The notes under the pieces: model-generated
What the model saw: the letters and a program-made list of their open reading frames with translations, nothing else
Database searches by the model: none
What the model was told of the DNA's origin: nothing
Translations under genes and position numbers: made by a program
Assembly: GCF_018139145.2 (NCBI RefSeq)
Contig: NC_059486.1
Coordinates: forward strand, 1,116,001-1,180,000
Origin: Gymnogyps californianus
Lineage: Eukaryota; Chordata; Aves; Accipitriformes; Cathartidae
Length of the DNA stretch: 64,000 nt
Reading direction: 5' to 3'
Part shown: piece after piece, positions 1-12,442 of the stretch
Layout of the letters: the number at the start of each line of letters is the position of its first letter
How positions within the stretch are numbered: the first letter of the stretch is position 1

Positions 1-3000
1 GGAGATGAGCCTTACCTCCCCTCATCCTCCCTGGGTACCGGTGCTCCTGCCAGCAGTGGGACAGAGAGCGGGTTATGGAAGGGTGTGTGCTGGGACACGG
101 TCCCATTTCCCAAGACATTGAGGAGGAGGCAGTCAGGAGGAAAGGATGCAAAGCTAATTTGGGTTTTGGGGGTTTTTTTTGTTTGGGTTTTTTTGTTTGG
201 TTGGTTGGGTTGGTTTTTTTTTCCCCTCTTGTTTGCCTTTAACTAGAATCCCCAGATCAATTCTGAAGCGTTTGTCAAGCACTTTGATGTCCTCCATGAA
301 AAGCACAGAGCAATGCAAATGATCCCATTATTATTATTATTTGTATTATCCCACTGGCCTGCGGACGGTGCCTGCTGAGCCGGTACCACCGCGCGCCGGC
401 TGTGATGACACCCTCGGCAGAGCTGCACATGCGGGAGACGGCCCTGCAGGACAGACAGCCCCACAAGACAGACGGCCCCGCAAAACAGCTCGGGCAGGAG
501 AGACATTTAAGCAAATCAGGAGCAGACCCTGGTTTTCTTCTCACTCCCTGCACATCAGCAGCTCAGTAGACAACACCCATTTTTCAGCTTTACCCTTTCC
601 CAGCAGTGAAGACAACAAGGGGTAGGAGCTTCCCCTGGCAGAACAGCCAGAGGCAGGTAGAAGAGAGGGATTTATTTTTGCATTGCTGTTAAGGAGGTGA
701 AGGTCAGGAGAGCCATTTGTAAGGGTTGGGTGAGATTCCCACCAGCAGCGGAGGCTAAACTCTATAGAAACAGCTTAAAGCGCTTGCTCAGGAGCGTGGG
801 AGTCTCTCACAGCAACAGCGACCATGGTCCTTGGATTTGGGAGTGGAAATGAGTGTGCAAAAATATTTAGTCTGTATAAGGAACGTAGTAAATAGTACCT
901 ATATCTGCAATGTTTTCATGACATGCTCCCCAAGTCCCGGGAGCCCTCTTGCTACAAGTCAAAGGCTGAACTCTGGCTGGTTGTATGCTCTGGTTGTATG
1001 GTCTTCAGAATTAAAGCCCTCACTACCACGTGGCATGGCCCCACCTAGGAACATCTCCCACCACCAAGGAAAGAAGCAGGACCTGTCCACGGCCCGTCAT
1101 TCAGAACTGGGCAGGAGAGGAAACAATGCCAACATTTCACTACATTTTTTCCCACTAAGAATGGAGGGGGGAAAAAATGCCTAATTTAGGGACATTTAGA
1201 CAGCAACTAAGTACATTTTGGTTCTTAGGCAAAGTATTTGAGTTTTCTGTCATTCATTTTTTCATCAGAAAAGTCTTTTTTTTCTTTTTTTTCTTGTGGA
1301 AACCTGAGTATTTTCATGAGAAATTAAATTGTGCTGAAAACCCATCAAAGAAGAATTTTGATAAGAAAAATACAGCCTGGAACTTGTTGACATTCAGAAA
1401 ATCTCCAGGTTCCAGCATCAGGACAGGGCCCATGGGCAAATGCTGCCATGATGTGAATGGGGGCACGACGGGACTGCCAAAACATTGCCTTGGGTGTTTT
1501 CTGCAGGGATGGATGGGAACCATCCTGGCCAGTGCTCCTGGGCTGAAGGGCACAGATCTGCTTGGTTTCCTCACATTTATTTCATCCACACTTGGGATCC
1601 CTGGAGAAGAAAGCTTTGGATTAGACAGGTTTCCTCTAATGCCCGTCTCCTGTAGCTGGATATGTTTCCAACATCTTGGGATGCCACTATGGGCAATGCC
1701 CAGCCTTCAACTCTTTAGCACGTCACGGGGAAGCATGGAAGCAGGGACCAACTTCTGAATCCCAAGCTGCAACTACACTGCAAGGGTCACACCTGTCCCA
1801 GCAAGAAGATCTGTGTTAGGCTTGGAGGCAGACGTGCCTTCATCACTCGAGTCTCCTAGGGACCTCTGTTCATAAGGCTCCTATTATTTGTAAGGTGGGA
1901 AAATTGGAGAGGTTATTAACTCTGATTTAGTCCTGTCCAGGCTGGCTCCATTCACTCTGTCCATGAGGAGCCCCATTTAACAAGCCTCCTGGAACATGGA
2001 GGACCCACGGTCCCTTGTCAATTCAACTTGCAGCTGGTCCAGAGAAGTTACCAAACCAAACAGGAGTGAAGCTAACTCAATGCAGAATCACTGGGATGTC
2101 TCTGTTCTGCTCCCCTTTCCCTTTCTTCTAAGAAAGAGCTGCAGAGACACACAGTATGGAAGCATTTGGGTCCAGATGGGCTTATTATTTGAAGGCCCAT
2201 ACTGTGCTTCACCATTTTCTGGTTCACGTTATTTCTGCACACAGCACTGGTGCAAGTGCTTTGGGGGCAGTCAGAGGCACTCCATCCTGAGCTGCTTTGC
2301 AGCTCTGTACAATATGAGCAGTCCAACAGGAATACTTGAGAATTGCTTTTATTTAATGACTGTCACCACACAGGTCACTGGAAGCATCCATTGAGGAATT
2401 GTGCTTTTTTCCTACTGCTGTTTATTTTCCCAAACACTTTTTCCACCATTTGTACAGTATATTCTAGTGCTGAATGATAAACAAAAGGCAGCATGGATCA
2501 TTTCTACCAAGGGCTATTTTGTTTTGCAGAAGCAGTAAACTTGCGCATACATGGCAGCTCTTGCTCCCTGTGAATGTTGCTGACAGTGCCAGAACAGAGC
2601 AGAGGTGCGCTGCTTGCTCAGTTATGGATCTGGCAGTCAGAGGAGGAGAGTGAGGATGAGCAAAAAAGGGGAAAAAGTACCGTTTGTGCGGTGCATGGCA
2701 ACATTGTGCTCTTAATACTGAGCAGGGAAGGAAAGGGTTTTGCACAGAAAAGGAGTGTGCCTGATTTAAAGCCCAGCAAAGACACCAGGAATCCATCCCA
2801 GCAAGGCAGAAGACTGTCAACAAGACAAGTTCATAACCCTGGAGTGCAAGCAAGAGCCCATTAGTTCTCTCTGAAACTGATGAGGCCATAGCTGACCCAA
2901 GGGGATCCTTGAGAAATCAATAGTACTTTGGTAGACTTTTCTGCAGCACTGTACACCCGCCTGGCCCAGAAGGACTCCAGAATCTTTCATCAGTTTTTAC

Positions 3001-5177
3001 TCCATAGCTCATGCACACATGTCTGAGTGGCAAAGGTCAGACATAAATATTACAGATGAGGAAATAAAAAGATCTATAACTGAGATTAGGAAGCAGGATT
3101 CCTGAGGGACACAGGGTTTGCAAGAGGTTTCTACAGCATGCCTGGAGCACAGCAGCCTCTCAGCTCCTGCACTGTGCGGAGATGTGTAATCCCATGTCGG
3201 CATGGGTACTGGGGAGATTCAGGGCACTCCCCGTGCTGTGGGGCTGCAGCCAGACCCAGCAGGGTCTGGGGTATCTCTGCCTTTGAACCCCACAGGAGCA
3301 AAGGGCTGACGGTCTTCCAAGTTGTATTCATGTGAATATCACCCCCCCCAGCCCCTGCAGGGGGGATATGGGGCACGGAGAGATCAGGCACGTGTGTCTT
3401 ACTCTACACAAATTCGGGTTGATCCTGACAACCGGCAAGGCCCTCCTCAGTTTAGATGTGCATTGTGATGCCAGGAAAAATACTTAGGGACGTAAGGAGA
3501 GGACCTATCAGTGGTCCAGAGCTGAGGATTTCACAGCAACCAAACCCTTGCTGAGGGACGCCTTAGCCCAGGGTTAGCAGGCAGGGATGCTGCTCAGCTC
3601 AGGCACTGAGCCCAACAGCTCTTGCTATAGACTACGATATGACCATGATCTGTTCCTAGTCTGGTGATGCATTAACCCTATCCACGCCCAGGTTCCCAGT
3701 GCACCCCTAAAAGGAGCAGCCACCAGTGTTGCTGCCTCTAGTTAATCACACCCTGGATTAATTAGGAATCGTGAAAAGCTGATGGCTCTGCAAGGGCTCT
3801 GAACCTCTCTGTTTAATGTTTTACTCTTGTAATTTTTGTACAGGAGCCCTGAGCGAATAACCATCTTTAATGACCACATCATCATCATGAAGTCATTAAG
3901 AGGGGATGGGACGCAGGGGGATCTCAGATATGAATAACAATGGGATGTACAATATGTGTCCTTTCATTACGGTGATTAGCAGGTGCCAAGGCCAGCGTTG
4001 CCCACCACCTCCTGGTCGCCTCCAGGGCACTCAGCCTGCAAAGCGCTGAAGGGTCGTTGGTCTGCATATTGACACGTCCTATCACAGCCAGGCTGCTGAC
4101 ATCCTTTGGGGCATGTTTGTCTTGTAGGGTGACAGATGAGAAAGCAGAAATACAGGCTCAAATGGCAGTCCAACACATGGCCTTAAAACTGAATGATCAT
4201 TTTAGAATTAATTGATGTAATGGTCCTATTAAAGTGCCATTATTTAATAGTCTGGGGTTGATTTCGCCTGTTTCCTATTATTCCATCCCCTGCCCTGCCA
4301 GGAATAAAAGCAGTCAATGACTTTTAAACCCATAGCAAATGACACTTTTTGTCCTCTTTCCTGGGAGTGCTGCAGGGACAGCAAGAATGGCTCTGGACTG
4401 CAGCGGCAGTGGTGTGACAAGAACCCTTAGTCTCCTCCGTCAGAGTCACAAAGGTGGGGATGAGTTCCAAAGATAGCCACGTACATGACAGCCTGTCTGG
4501 AAGCACAAGCTGCTCTAGCCCAGCCTATGACAGAGTACAACTTAGAGGGGCCGATAAATAATTGACTAAGGTGGTGATTAATAGAAGTGTCGCAGAGCAC
4601 AGAAACCTTGCGCAGAGCTGGATCCCGAGGTCTCTGCAGGGATGAAAAAGCACCACATCCCTGGTAAGCTCATAAACTCCTGGAGCCAGGGGACAGTCAG
4701 CAGGGGCTGGGGAGACCTCATCTGCCCCACAGATTGCATATGTTCCCTGCCATCACCTGCATGTGAAAACATTGCATAAAACCATTGGGTTTAGACTCAG
4801 GTCAAACTTGTGGAGGATCCTTCTGGCTTCTTGTAAAATTAACTAGTGTGTCTTTAGCCCATGCCTGTTACCATTTCTTGTTATCAAAATAAGGGCATTT
4901 ATCTTGGGACTGGCATCATTTTAGCTGTGCTGGGTTAAATTGCTGTTCATAGCAGCATACCTTTCACATGCAGATCAGGCTTTATATAGACCAAGGTGCT
5001 GGCCCCTGTTCATGTGCATTCTCTGGGTGGGCACAAAACTAGACCTAAATATGATGTGGATGAAACCTGCCCAAGGCAATGCTGAAGAAATGTGCTGTCT
5101 CAGCAGCAGGGAGCTCAGGACCGTGGGGGAAAGGGGTTTTGCTCAGTTTGTACCCCATGGGAGATGGATAGTTGAGG
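1..5177. other. Gene-free stretch, mostly unique sequence
   Basis: I see no recognisable gene, RNA gene or mobile element here. The longest frame (193 codons, 1177-1758 plus) contains a poly-F run encoded by a T-rich tract and has no domain I recognise. Visible local structure is limited to a G/T-rich tract near 160-226, a short ATT microsatellite near 330-346 and a T-rich run near 1275-1292. Composition is typical of avian intergenic or intronic DNA. Confidence 0.6.
160..226 (+). repeat. G/T-rich low-complexity tract
   Basis: This is a run of GGTTT, GTTTG and GGTTG words ending in a T8 tract. It is low-complexity sequence with no coding potential. Its complement is C/A-rich. Confidence 0.8.
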
Positions 5178-5446
5178 CCTGGTGTCCTGGTTTCGGCTGG
5201 GACAGAGTTAACTTTCTTTTTAGTAGCTGGTACAGTGCTGTGTTTTGGATTTAGTGTGAGAATGATGTTGATAACACTCTGAGGTTTTAGTTGTTGCTAA
5301 GTAGCGCTTATCTTAAGCCAAGGACTTTTCAGTTTCCCATGCTCTGCCAGCAAGCAGGTGTGCAAGAAGCTGGGAGGGAGCAGAGCCGGGGCAGCTGACC
5401 TGAACTAGCCAAAGGGCTATTCCATACCATGGAATGTCATGCCCAG

Positions 5447-5454
5447 TATATAAA
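5447..5454 (+). promoter_or_regulatory. TATA box of LTR copy 1
   Basis: TATATAAA lies about 265 bp into the LTR. The same position is conserved in the related LTRs at 43007-43014 (minus) and 60113-60120, which supports it as the retroviral core promoter. Whether it is active is unknown. Confidence 0.75.
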
Positions 5455-5559
5455 CTGGGGGGACTTGGCCGGGAGGGGCGGATCGTGGCTCGGGAACTAA
5501 CTGGGCATCGGTCAGCGGGTGGTGAGCAATTGCATTGTGCATCACTGGTTTTTTTTCCT

Positions 5560-5646
5560 CCCCCCCCCCCTTTTTTTTGTTGCATTCCTTTTCATTACTA
5601 TTATTATTATATTTCATTATTACTATTGTTAGTATTATATTTTACT
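5560..5646 (+). repeat. C/T homopolymer tract plus ATT microsatellite within the LTR
   Basis: A polypyrimidine run (C tract followed by T tract) leads into a TTATTA-rich microsatellite. The same C/T tract occurs, inverted, in the LTR at 42673-43278 but is absent from the LTR at 59841-60422. It therefore marks a subfamily. Confidence 0.8.
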
Positions 5647-5652
5647 TTAGTT

Positions 5653-5658
5653 ATTAAA
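5653..5658 (+). terminator. Polyadenylation signal of LTR copy 1
   Basis: ATTAAA lies just before the conserved CTGTTCTTATCTCAACCC block and is shared with the other LTRs of this family. It is the likely R-region poly(A) signal. Confidence 0.65.
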
Positions 5659-5789
5659 CTGTTCTTATCTCAACCCACGAGTTTTACTTTTTTTCCTTTG
5701 CTTTCCTCCTCCTCACCCCACTGGGAGGGGGAGGGGGAAGCGGCTGCGTGGTGCTGAGTTGCTGGCTGGGGTTAAACCACGACACCTGG

Positions 5790-6199
5790 GTACAGTCACA
5801 TTCCCAGTTTGGAGCTGAGGCAGATAAAGCAATGATGGACATGAGACACTGAGGAAGAATAAAGTATTGATGGGGTCACAGCTTCCACTTGGACCGTGTC
5901 TCCTTTTCCTTGAATGCATTGCACTTGTGAGTTTACAAGACACAAGGAGCCAAGGGTGGGCTCTGCTTAGACACCGTGCCACGGTGTCTGGAGGCTGCTC
6001 TGATGTCCTCAGGCTGTGACCTGCTGGTGTGCCAGGTGCTGCTGGGGAGCTGAGAGCCGCATGTCTCTGCCACCGAGGACTACACATAGCTCAGAGTTGG
6101 GTGTTGCTTTGTGCAGGCTGGGGCTCTCTTGCAAGCTTGAGCTTTGCAAGAAGCCCTTTCACAGGGGTGACCTCAGTCAGATTGCTAAGGGCAGATATA
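5790..6199. other. Gene-free spacer
   Basis: Unique sequence between the LTR and the CR1 remnant. Nothing recognisable. Confidence 0.5.
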
Positions 6200-7599
6200 A
6201 AAGAGAAGAAGTAGGGGAGGAATCAAAACAACAAGGGCACAAAAGGAAATACAACTAGTGAGGGACATAAAGACTAATGAGAAACTTTCTATAATGAAAT
6301 AAGTAATGAGAAAAAGACAAAAGAGACTCTTCCCTGGCCCACTGCTACTCCAAGGAGGTGAAAAAGTCTTGACTGATGATGCCCCAGGCAAAGGAATTTA
6401 TCCTGCTGTTGTTTCAGCCTTCACTAAGAGAGCTGATGACAATGATACAGTTAGCTAACGCTCTGGTGACAAAGGGGTAAGAATTTACTCTGCAACAGAG
6501 GAAGAATGGGCGAGAGAGCACTTAGGTACATTAGAGGGTCTCAAATTGCCTGGGCCTGCCAGCATTCACTGTATGGTGCTTAAAGGGGGCTGAATCAATC
6601 TCAGAGCAGCTGGCTTTTATCTTTGAAAGTGAGTGGAGAATGGATAAAATTTTGGAGGTCTGGAAAAATAAATGCAAAGCCCATCTTTAAAAAAGGAAGG
6701 ATGAAATGGGGATCTATCGACCAGCCGGCTGCCTGAAATTCCTGGAAAAGAACAGGAACATATTATCAGGCAAACCACTTGTGAGCACCTGGTAGATAAC
6801 AAGCCAGGGAATTACAGCCAAGTTTGATTTGTCAAGAACAAAACAATAAAATCAATTTAGTATCCTTTAACGGCAGCAAAAGAAGCCTTATGCTCAGGTG
6901 AGCAGTGATGGATGTCACGTATCATGATTTCAACGAAGAGGAAAAATCAGCTGCCCAGAGACAGGGTAGGGAACACCCAGCACTGCGGGAAGCCATCCCA
7001 GGGTCAGAGGCGGTCAGGAGCGCAGCAGAGAGGTCCACAGTGTCACGTTGTGGTGGGGAAAGACAGGCACCGTTCGGTATGTGGGACACGAGCGTGGTCT
7101 CCAACACTGGTGACTTCTCCCCTCAACAGGTCTGAGGCTTTGCCCAGAAACCTGAGCCTTGATGTGGCTGTTTCAGTTCAAGAAGGAGGTGAATGAGTTT
7201 GGAGGTGCGGAAGTGGGAGCGATCATTGGTCTAGAAAACATGATCTTTGAAGAAAATAAGAACTGTCGTCACTGAAAGTAAAGAGGTGACTGAAGGGAGA
7301 CATGATGGCAGTTGTAATTGTACTAAAGGTAGCTGCAGAGGTGAAAAAGTATCTTGTCATTTAAGTTTATAAAAAGAAAGAAAGGGGTAGGGTTGTGGCA
7401 ACGGACATATTATGAGTAGATATTAGGAAAAATTTCCAATGACGAAAGAGGGTGGAGCATTTTGCTTTGGGAAGTGATGATGCCTGTTTTGATGCAAAGG
7501 TTTGAGCTGACCATGATGGAATTATCTTGGCTTGTGGCAGGGGATGAGCTAAATGCCACCAGGCAGTTTCTTCCAGCCCTATTTACTGTGATTCTGTGA
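6200..7599 (+). mobile_element. Degenerate CR1 LINE, ORF2 to 3' end
   Basis: The sequence follows the CR1 ORF2 nucleotide pattern in order. A GGTGAAAAAGTCTTGACTGATGATGCC block and a TCAGCCTTCACTAAGAGAG block lie near 6357-6430. The conserved reverse-transcriptase stretch runs about 6640-6860 and includes CCCATCTTTAAAAAAGG and TTGTCAAGAACAAA. Near 7413-7599 is the 3' region, including GTAGATATTAGGAAAAA, TTCCAGCCCTATTTACTGTG and a terminal ATTCTGTGA. Every frame is broken many times, so this is a long-dead copy. The stretch 6900-7230 is more diverged and may contain indels. The boundaries, especially the 5' edge, are approximate. Confidence 0.7.
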
Positions 7600-9715
7600 C
7601 TCCCGTCACACCACTGAAGCATCACGGGAGGATCCGCCTCTGCCACAGATTACAACTGAGCACAGTAAAACCTGGTAGGCTCATGTCTCTGAGACACCAC
7701 AGACTTCTCCTAAGGATCTGGGAATCATTCAGAAGTCTGCAAATGGTATTTTCCCCTGCACCACCATTCTGGGTTCTTCACTTCTAGATTGTTTTCCCTT
7801 TCCATTTCTTGCTCAGAAATGTCCCTGTTTGGCACGTTACGCGTTGGCAGGTCCGGCGCTCTGCCTGGGGTGTATACCAGCTTTGTGACCTGCCTCAGGT
7901 CTGCACCCAGGTATCAGTTTTTCAGCTAGCATAACCTTGATTTTTAGTAAATTGTTCAAAGAATGAGAGATAAAAAAGCCTCTATTTGAAAACTCCAATA
8001 CCTGCAAATTTGCATAAGGAAATAAATCAGCTTTGTTCATTTGCTGGATTCAATATAACTTCATTGGAGGATGAGGTGATCACTTGGTCTGTACAAACAG
8101 CTCTGTACTTGGGAATCGTAGTGTCGGGCATAGACACAGATGCGTATGTGAGTGCCGCAGGCATGCACTGCGCCTGTCTCCTATCTGTCCAGTAACTCCT
8201 GAGCATCTTCTCTTGCTGTCCATCCTTGCTTGTGCATACTTATTGATACTTGGCTCATGGACGAGGGTCCATGGGAGCAACCAAATTAAGTTAAAATGGA
8301 GTCGTTTCTGCGGCGTGGCTATGAAAGAAGGAGTTTTCTCTTGAAGCACCAAAACAGAAAGCAAGATTAACAAGGAGAAACAGATCAGTTTTACAGGAGT
8401 GTGCTATGAGTGCATGGAAATGGATGAATCACAAGGTCTGTCTTCCTGCTCTGTGACACCTTTATGATGCTGTTTCAACTCCGAAGATGTCAGCAGCGTG
8501 AAGTCAGAATAACGCAGCACTGAACTCAGATGTCCTCTACCACGGGATAGAAGAGGGAAAGGGAATGAGTGGGATGAAAGTGCAATAAACAGCACTTGGT
8601 CCAGTGCTGTCTCATATGATTGTAAATAGCAAAGTGATTACGAAGCACGCAAATCAAATAGCGCAGATCAGATGTCACTGGAGACGCTTCCTGTGAATGA
8701 AATTGTTGTCGAATTGGCTTTGTCTTTCCATGAGTCAGAGAAGTGATGCAGGGGTATGTGAGGTCCCAGTGTGTCCCCTCAGAGCTGTAGATGCTGGTAT
8801 TGAGGGCACTCACTGCTCTGGGGCTTGGTAAAAGAAATCCAGAGTGAGTAGGTGGGGGTGAAAATGAAATTACAATTTTGCTGTGTATGTTCATCAGACT
8901 ATGTATACATTCCCTGAAAATACTGCAGTCTCTTTAGTTGAAAAGATCTGCCACCTTGCAGGCTCAAACATGGTCCCAGCTCACTTTCTAAAAAGCTACA
9001 GAAATGGAAGAGGAGGGTGATGCCTCTGCCTACCCAGAGAGAGGAAGGCACTGGTGTGCGCAAGGCAGCCCCTGGGCTCGCTCATTCCCTCCCTAATGCC
9101 CTGCGCATTGGGCTGCATGACTCTGCCTTCTGTTCTTACCCTTCTTTATGCTGTTATTCCCTATTTATGCTCCAGTGAAAGGAACGTGTAGTCAGGCTGA
9201 GCATCAGCAAGAGGGTAGAATCCAGACCTCGTTTTTTGAGGCAAGGTTCTGATTTGTTCTTCACCTTGTGTTGTAATTTACTTTAGTAGCTAGAAGGTTA
9301 ATTGCGTGCTACATAGAGCTTTGAGCTCTCTGATTGAAGGCGCTGTTGAGAGCTCAGTGTTGCTGTAGCTCTGACTTTGTCCTGCTTACCAGGGTGATAA
9401 ATTATGGGGAGATATGAGAGAATACTGGTGAAGTTTGCAGGCTAGTGAACTTGTGCTTGCTCTCCAGCAGAGAAAATTCGATGCTTCCCTAGTGCCGCGA
9501 CTCCCACGTTGTGTCAGTGTTTCTCTGGGACTCAGTCATCCTCTGGAAGCAGTCATCCTCTCGTTTTTGTGCTGTGACTGAACATCTCACTCCTTTCGAT
9601 TTGATGCCCAAATTTTACTGATGTCAGTAGCTCTGTAATGGGTAGGCTACTTCAGAAATGAATAGGTGATAAAATGCCTCCACCACAGAGCTGTCTGCCT
9701 AGGAGGACATGATCA
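7600..9715. other. Gene-free stretch
   Basis: Unique sequence. No frame over 122 codons, and none resembles a known protein. No repeat was recognised. Confidence 0.5.
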
Positions 9716-9720
9716 CCTGG

Positions 9721-9812
9721 TTGAGGTTGGCAGCCACCTCTGGAGGTCATCTTGTCCAAATGCCCTGCTCAGGCAGGGCCACCTACAGCCAGTTGCCGAG
9801 GATCATGATAGA
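9721..9812 (-). mobile_element. Short CR1 3'-end fragment
   Basis: The plus strand reads as the complement of a CR1 3' end: GAGGTTGG, then CCACCTCTGGAGGTCATCTTGTCCAA, then CCTGCTCAGGCAGGGCCACCTA and AGTTGCC. The octamer tail is lost. It is about 90 bp, heavily truncated and mutated. Confidence 0.75.
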
Positions 9813-12125
9813 GAGGAGAGAGATGCTTGACTGACATGACCATCATTGGCTCAGGCTCTCCGGTCCACTGGACCAAAACCAAGGCCCAGGACACCACCAA
9901 CAGAAGGGATTCAGCCAGCAAGATTTCCTCTCCTGGTGTTAGTTCATCCTGGGCAGAAGAGTCTCAAGACGGAAGGACTACCTGAGCTGAAAAGTTGGGA
10001 TCCTGCCCAAGTAAGCAGAGCAAAGAGCGGCAGGCTCCTTGTATCCATTATCCCTGACACTGGAGCACATCCAGAAGATGGACTTCAACTTGACCATTGC
10101 CTACAGATTCATTTCTTACCATGCCAAAGGAAGGGCAGAAGACCATTGGTCTCACTGCTACCCAGGGTTTTTTCAATGACCACACAGGAGGCAAAGGTCA
10201 GACTGCTGCTGATGAGCACAAGTCACCCTGGGGACACCGTGGCACTGTGGACTTGCCCCCAAGCCAAGAACCCTCCTTTGCTGGAGTCCTCAGTTTTCAG
10301 ATGCCTTCTCTCCTCTCCCCATCCTTCTCACTCAGCCCTTAGGCTTGTCATAGATATTCATGGCTGTTGTGCAGTGGATGGTGTCAGGGGCTCTCTGAGA
10401 CTGTGAGACCCTGAGTCAAGTCTGTGACATGAGAGAGAGCTGAAAAGCAGCTTCAAACTGTCCCCACTGAGGGCTGCAGCCGAGTCCCTCGTCAGGGACA
10501 CAGCTCCAGGGCATGGGAAGGACTCCTCTGGATTACCTGCCTGAGTAACGCAGGATCAGAAGGGCCCAGGATGGCTCAGCATGATTGAGAGGGACAGAAT
10601 AAGGCAGCAGTTGGTGTGAGGAGGTGTTAAAAAGCAGCAGACAGTGGAATTAGCCCTGGGGAGTTCCCTTTCAAGGGTCTGCACCACTGGACCTTCTCCT
10701 ACTGGCTTGTAGCCACGGTGAGGGTGAACAGGGGTGTCTCAGTGGGGCCAGGAAGGTGATGGGGTCTTGTGCATGGCAAGGGGGCTCCTGGGCAGTGGGA
10801 TGGGTTTTTTGCTGGTGCTTGGGTCATTGTTCCAGGGGATGCACTGGAAGGAGGGAGCTGGGCTGGGCTGAGGCACTGCCATGGTTACAGCAGGCTCCAC
10901 CGGTCCCTCTCCCTGTGATCCCTGCGCTGACAAATGCAAATATCGAGGGCAGCAGCTTGATCAAAAGGATGGTTTTGTGTTATTGCGCTGTCGATGTTCC
11001 ACATCACGTGTGCTGGAAACAAGGTTGTGGTGCCGTGATTGCAGCCAGAGCCTCTGGGTGCAATCTGGGCCATCCGATATTGGTTTTCCATCTTCATTTT
11101 GTGCTGGCCCTGTAAAGCTCAGTGCTGCGCTCACTACGGAGAGGATAACACCGTCCTCTCCAAAACGTGATTATGGGCCCTGCTGTGAGTTAGATGGCGG
11201 GCTGGCTGCAGCAGTGGCTGGTGTGAACCCAGTGACCATGGGGCTGCATGGCTCAGCCGACATCCTTGCACAACCGCTGCCCTATCTCCCTCCGTGCCTG
11301 CCAGTGGCTGATGCCTGATGCTTCACTGTCCCCGCTCTGCCCCCTCTCCCCACGTCAGGCTGAAGGGGAACCGCCCCGAGTACTTCCCTGTGCATGAAGC
11401 AGGGAAGGGGAGATGCAGAGCCAGGCCAGGAGCAGGAGGCACTCAGCAGCTCTGCCCAAGGCAATTTTCAAACCCCATCTTCTGTCCTTTAATGACAGTT
11501 CAGAGATATTCCTGTAGCTCAGGAGAGGTGAGGGATCCTGGTCTGCTCCAGTCAGCTTATAGCTGAAATTAAGTGGAAAAAGTGGAGGGCTGTAGTTAAA
11601 AGTGACTCCATTGATTTAAACAAAAAGGAGCAGAGATGAGGCTGGTGGGAGAAAGGGAGCAGTACCATGAAGTGGGTGAAAACTCATGTTTCAGGGCAAA
11701 TCCTCCCATCTGTGCCCTGGTGATGCTGAGAGGATCATGTCTGAGGTGAGGCAGTGGATGCTCAAAGCCCAGTGACAGGGTGAGACTCCCCAGAAATACG
11801 GGCTTCTCCCAGGGACCACACCAGGACCCAGGGTCAGCAGCTCCACTGAAGGTACCTGCTTTATAGCCCCCAGGCCATAGGGGAGCGGGAATCCCTCCTC
11901 CATCTCTGCCAGGCAGGAGGGCATGGAGGCAGTGTGACTGGTGCTCACTTTTTCCCTGCAAATGCAACTTCCCTCGTACCTGCAGCTCCACAGGGAGCAG
12001 CTGCCTCTTTCTCTAAAACCAACACAGCTAAGTTAGAAGAATTGCTCCTCTTCCTGCACTTTGCTGGAAAGTCACCCTCCCAATTTTCTAGCCTGATCTG
12101 TTCACCAGACAGCAGAGCTTGCAGA
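9813..12125. other. Gene-free stretch, relatively GC-rich
   Basis: Moderately GC-rich unique sequence between the CR1 scrap and the long LTR. Apart from the doubtful frame at 9846-10406 there are several overlapping frames of 60-145 codons on both strands, none with recognisable homology. No CpG island is obvious by eye. Confidence 0.45.
9846..10406 (+). other. Longest uninterrupted frame on the plus strand of this region (186 codons), doubtful
   Basis: An uninterrupted frame of 186 codons begins just beyond the CR1 scrap. A second 81-codon frame overlaps it at 10097-10342. I recognise no domain, signal peptide or family. The translation is rich in Pro, Ser, Leu and Arg, as expected for chance frames in GC-rich avian DNA. 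No clear exon borders or upstream promoter are visible. I list it only because of its length; it is more likely chance or part of a non-coding transcript than a gene. Confidence 0.1.
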
Positions 12126-12442
12126 CTGACTGTATTGGGTTTGCATGGCAAGGTTTTGGTAGCAGGGGGGCTACAGGGGTGGCTTCTGTGAGAAGCTGCC
12201 AGAAGCTTCCCCTATGTCCGATAAAGTCAATGCCATCTGGCTCCAAGACGGACCTGCCACTGGCCAAGGCCGAGCCCATCAGCGACGGTGGTAGCGCCTC
12301 TGGGATAACAGATTTAAGAAGGGGGAAAAAAAGTTACAGGGCAGTAGCAATTGCAGCCGGAGAGAGGAGTGAGAAGATGTGAGAGAAACAACTCCGCAGA
12401 CACCAAGGTCAGTGAAGAAGGAGGGGGAGGAGGTGCTCCAGG

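Larger units (their letters stand above)
5183..5784 (+). mobile_element. Solo LTR, avian ERVL-like, young subfamily (copy 1)
   Basis: The element begins TGTCCTGG and ends CACGACA, so it has the TG...CA termini of a retroviral LTR. It is flanked by a perfect 5-bp target-site duplication, cctgg at 5178-5182 and 5785-5789. It is 602 bp long, with a TATA box at 5447-5454 and an ATTAAA polyadenylation signal at 5653-5658 in the expected order for U3-R-U5. A C/T-rich tract and an ATT-rich microsatellite lie between them. No internal retroviral sequence adjoins either end, so it is a solo LTR left by recombination. A 5-bp duplication fits ERVL-type rather than the 6-bp ERVK type; the class assignment is inference. 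It is nearly identical to the inverted copy at 42673-43278. Open frames inside it are fortuitous. Confidence 0.93.

Noticed and set aside
1177..1758. 193-codon plus-strand frame
   Set aside because: Contains a poly-F run from a T-rich tract, has no recognisable domain and has a 91-codon frame on the opposite strand. Chance is likely.
5313..5757. Several frames of 66-107 codons in both directions
   Set aside because: All are inside the LTR at 5183-5784, and the same frames recur in the LTR at 42673-43278. They are repeat-derived.
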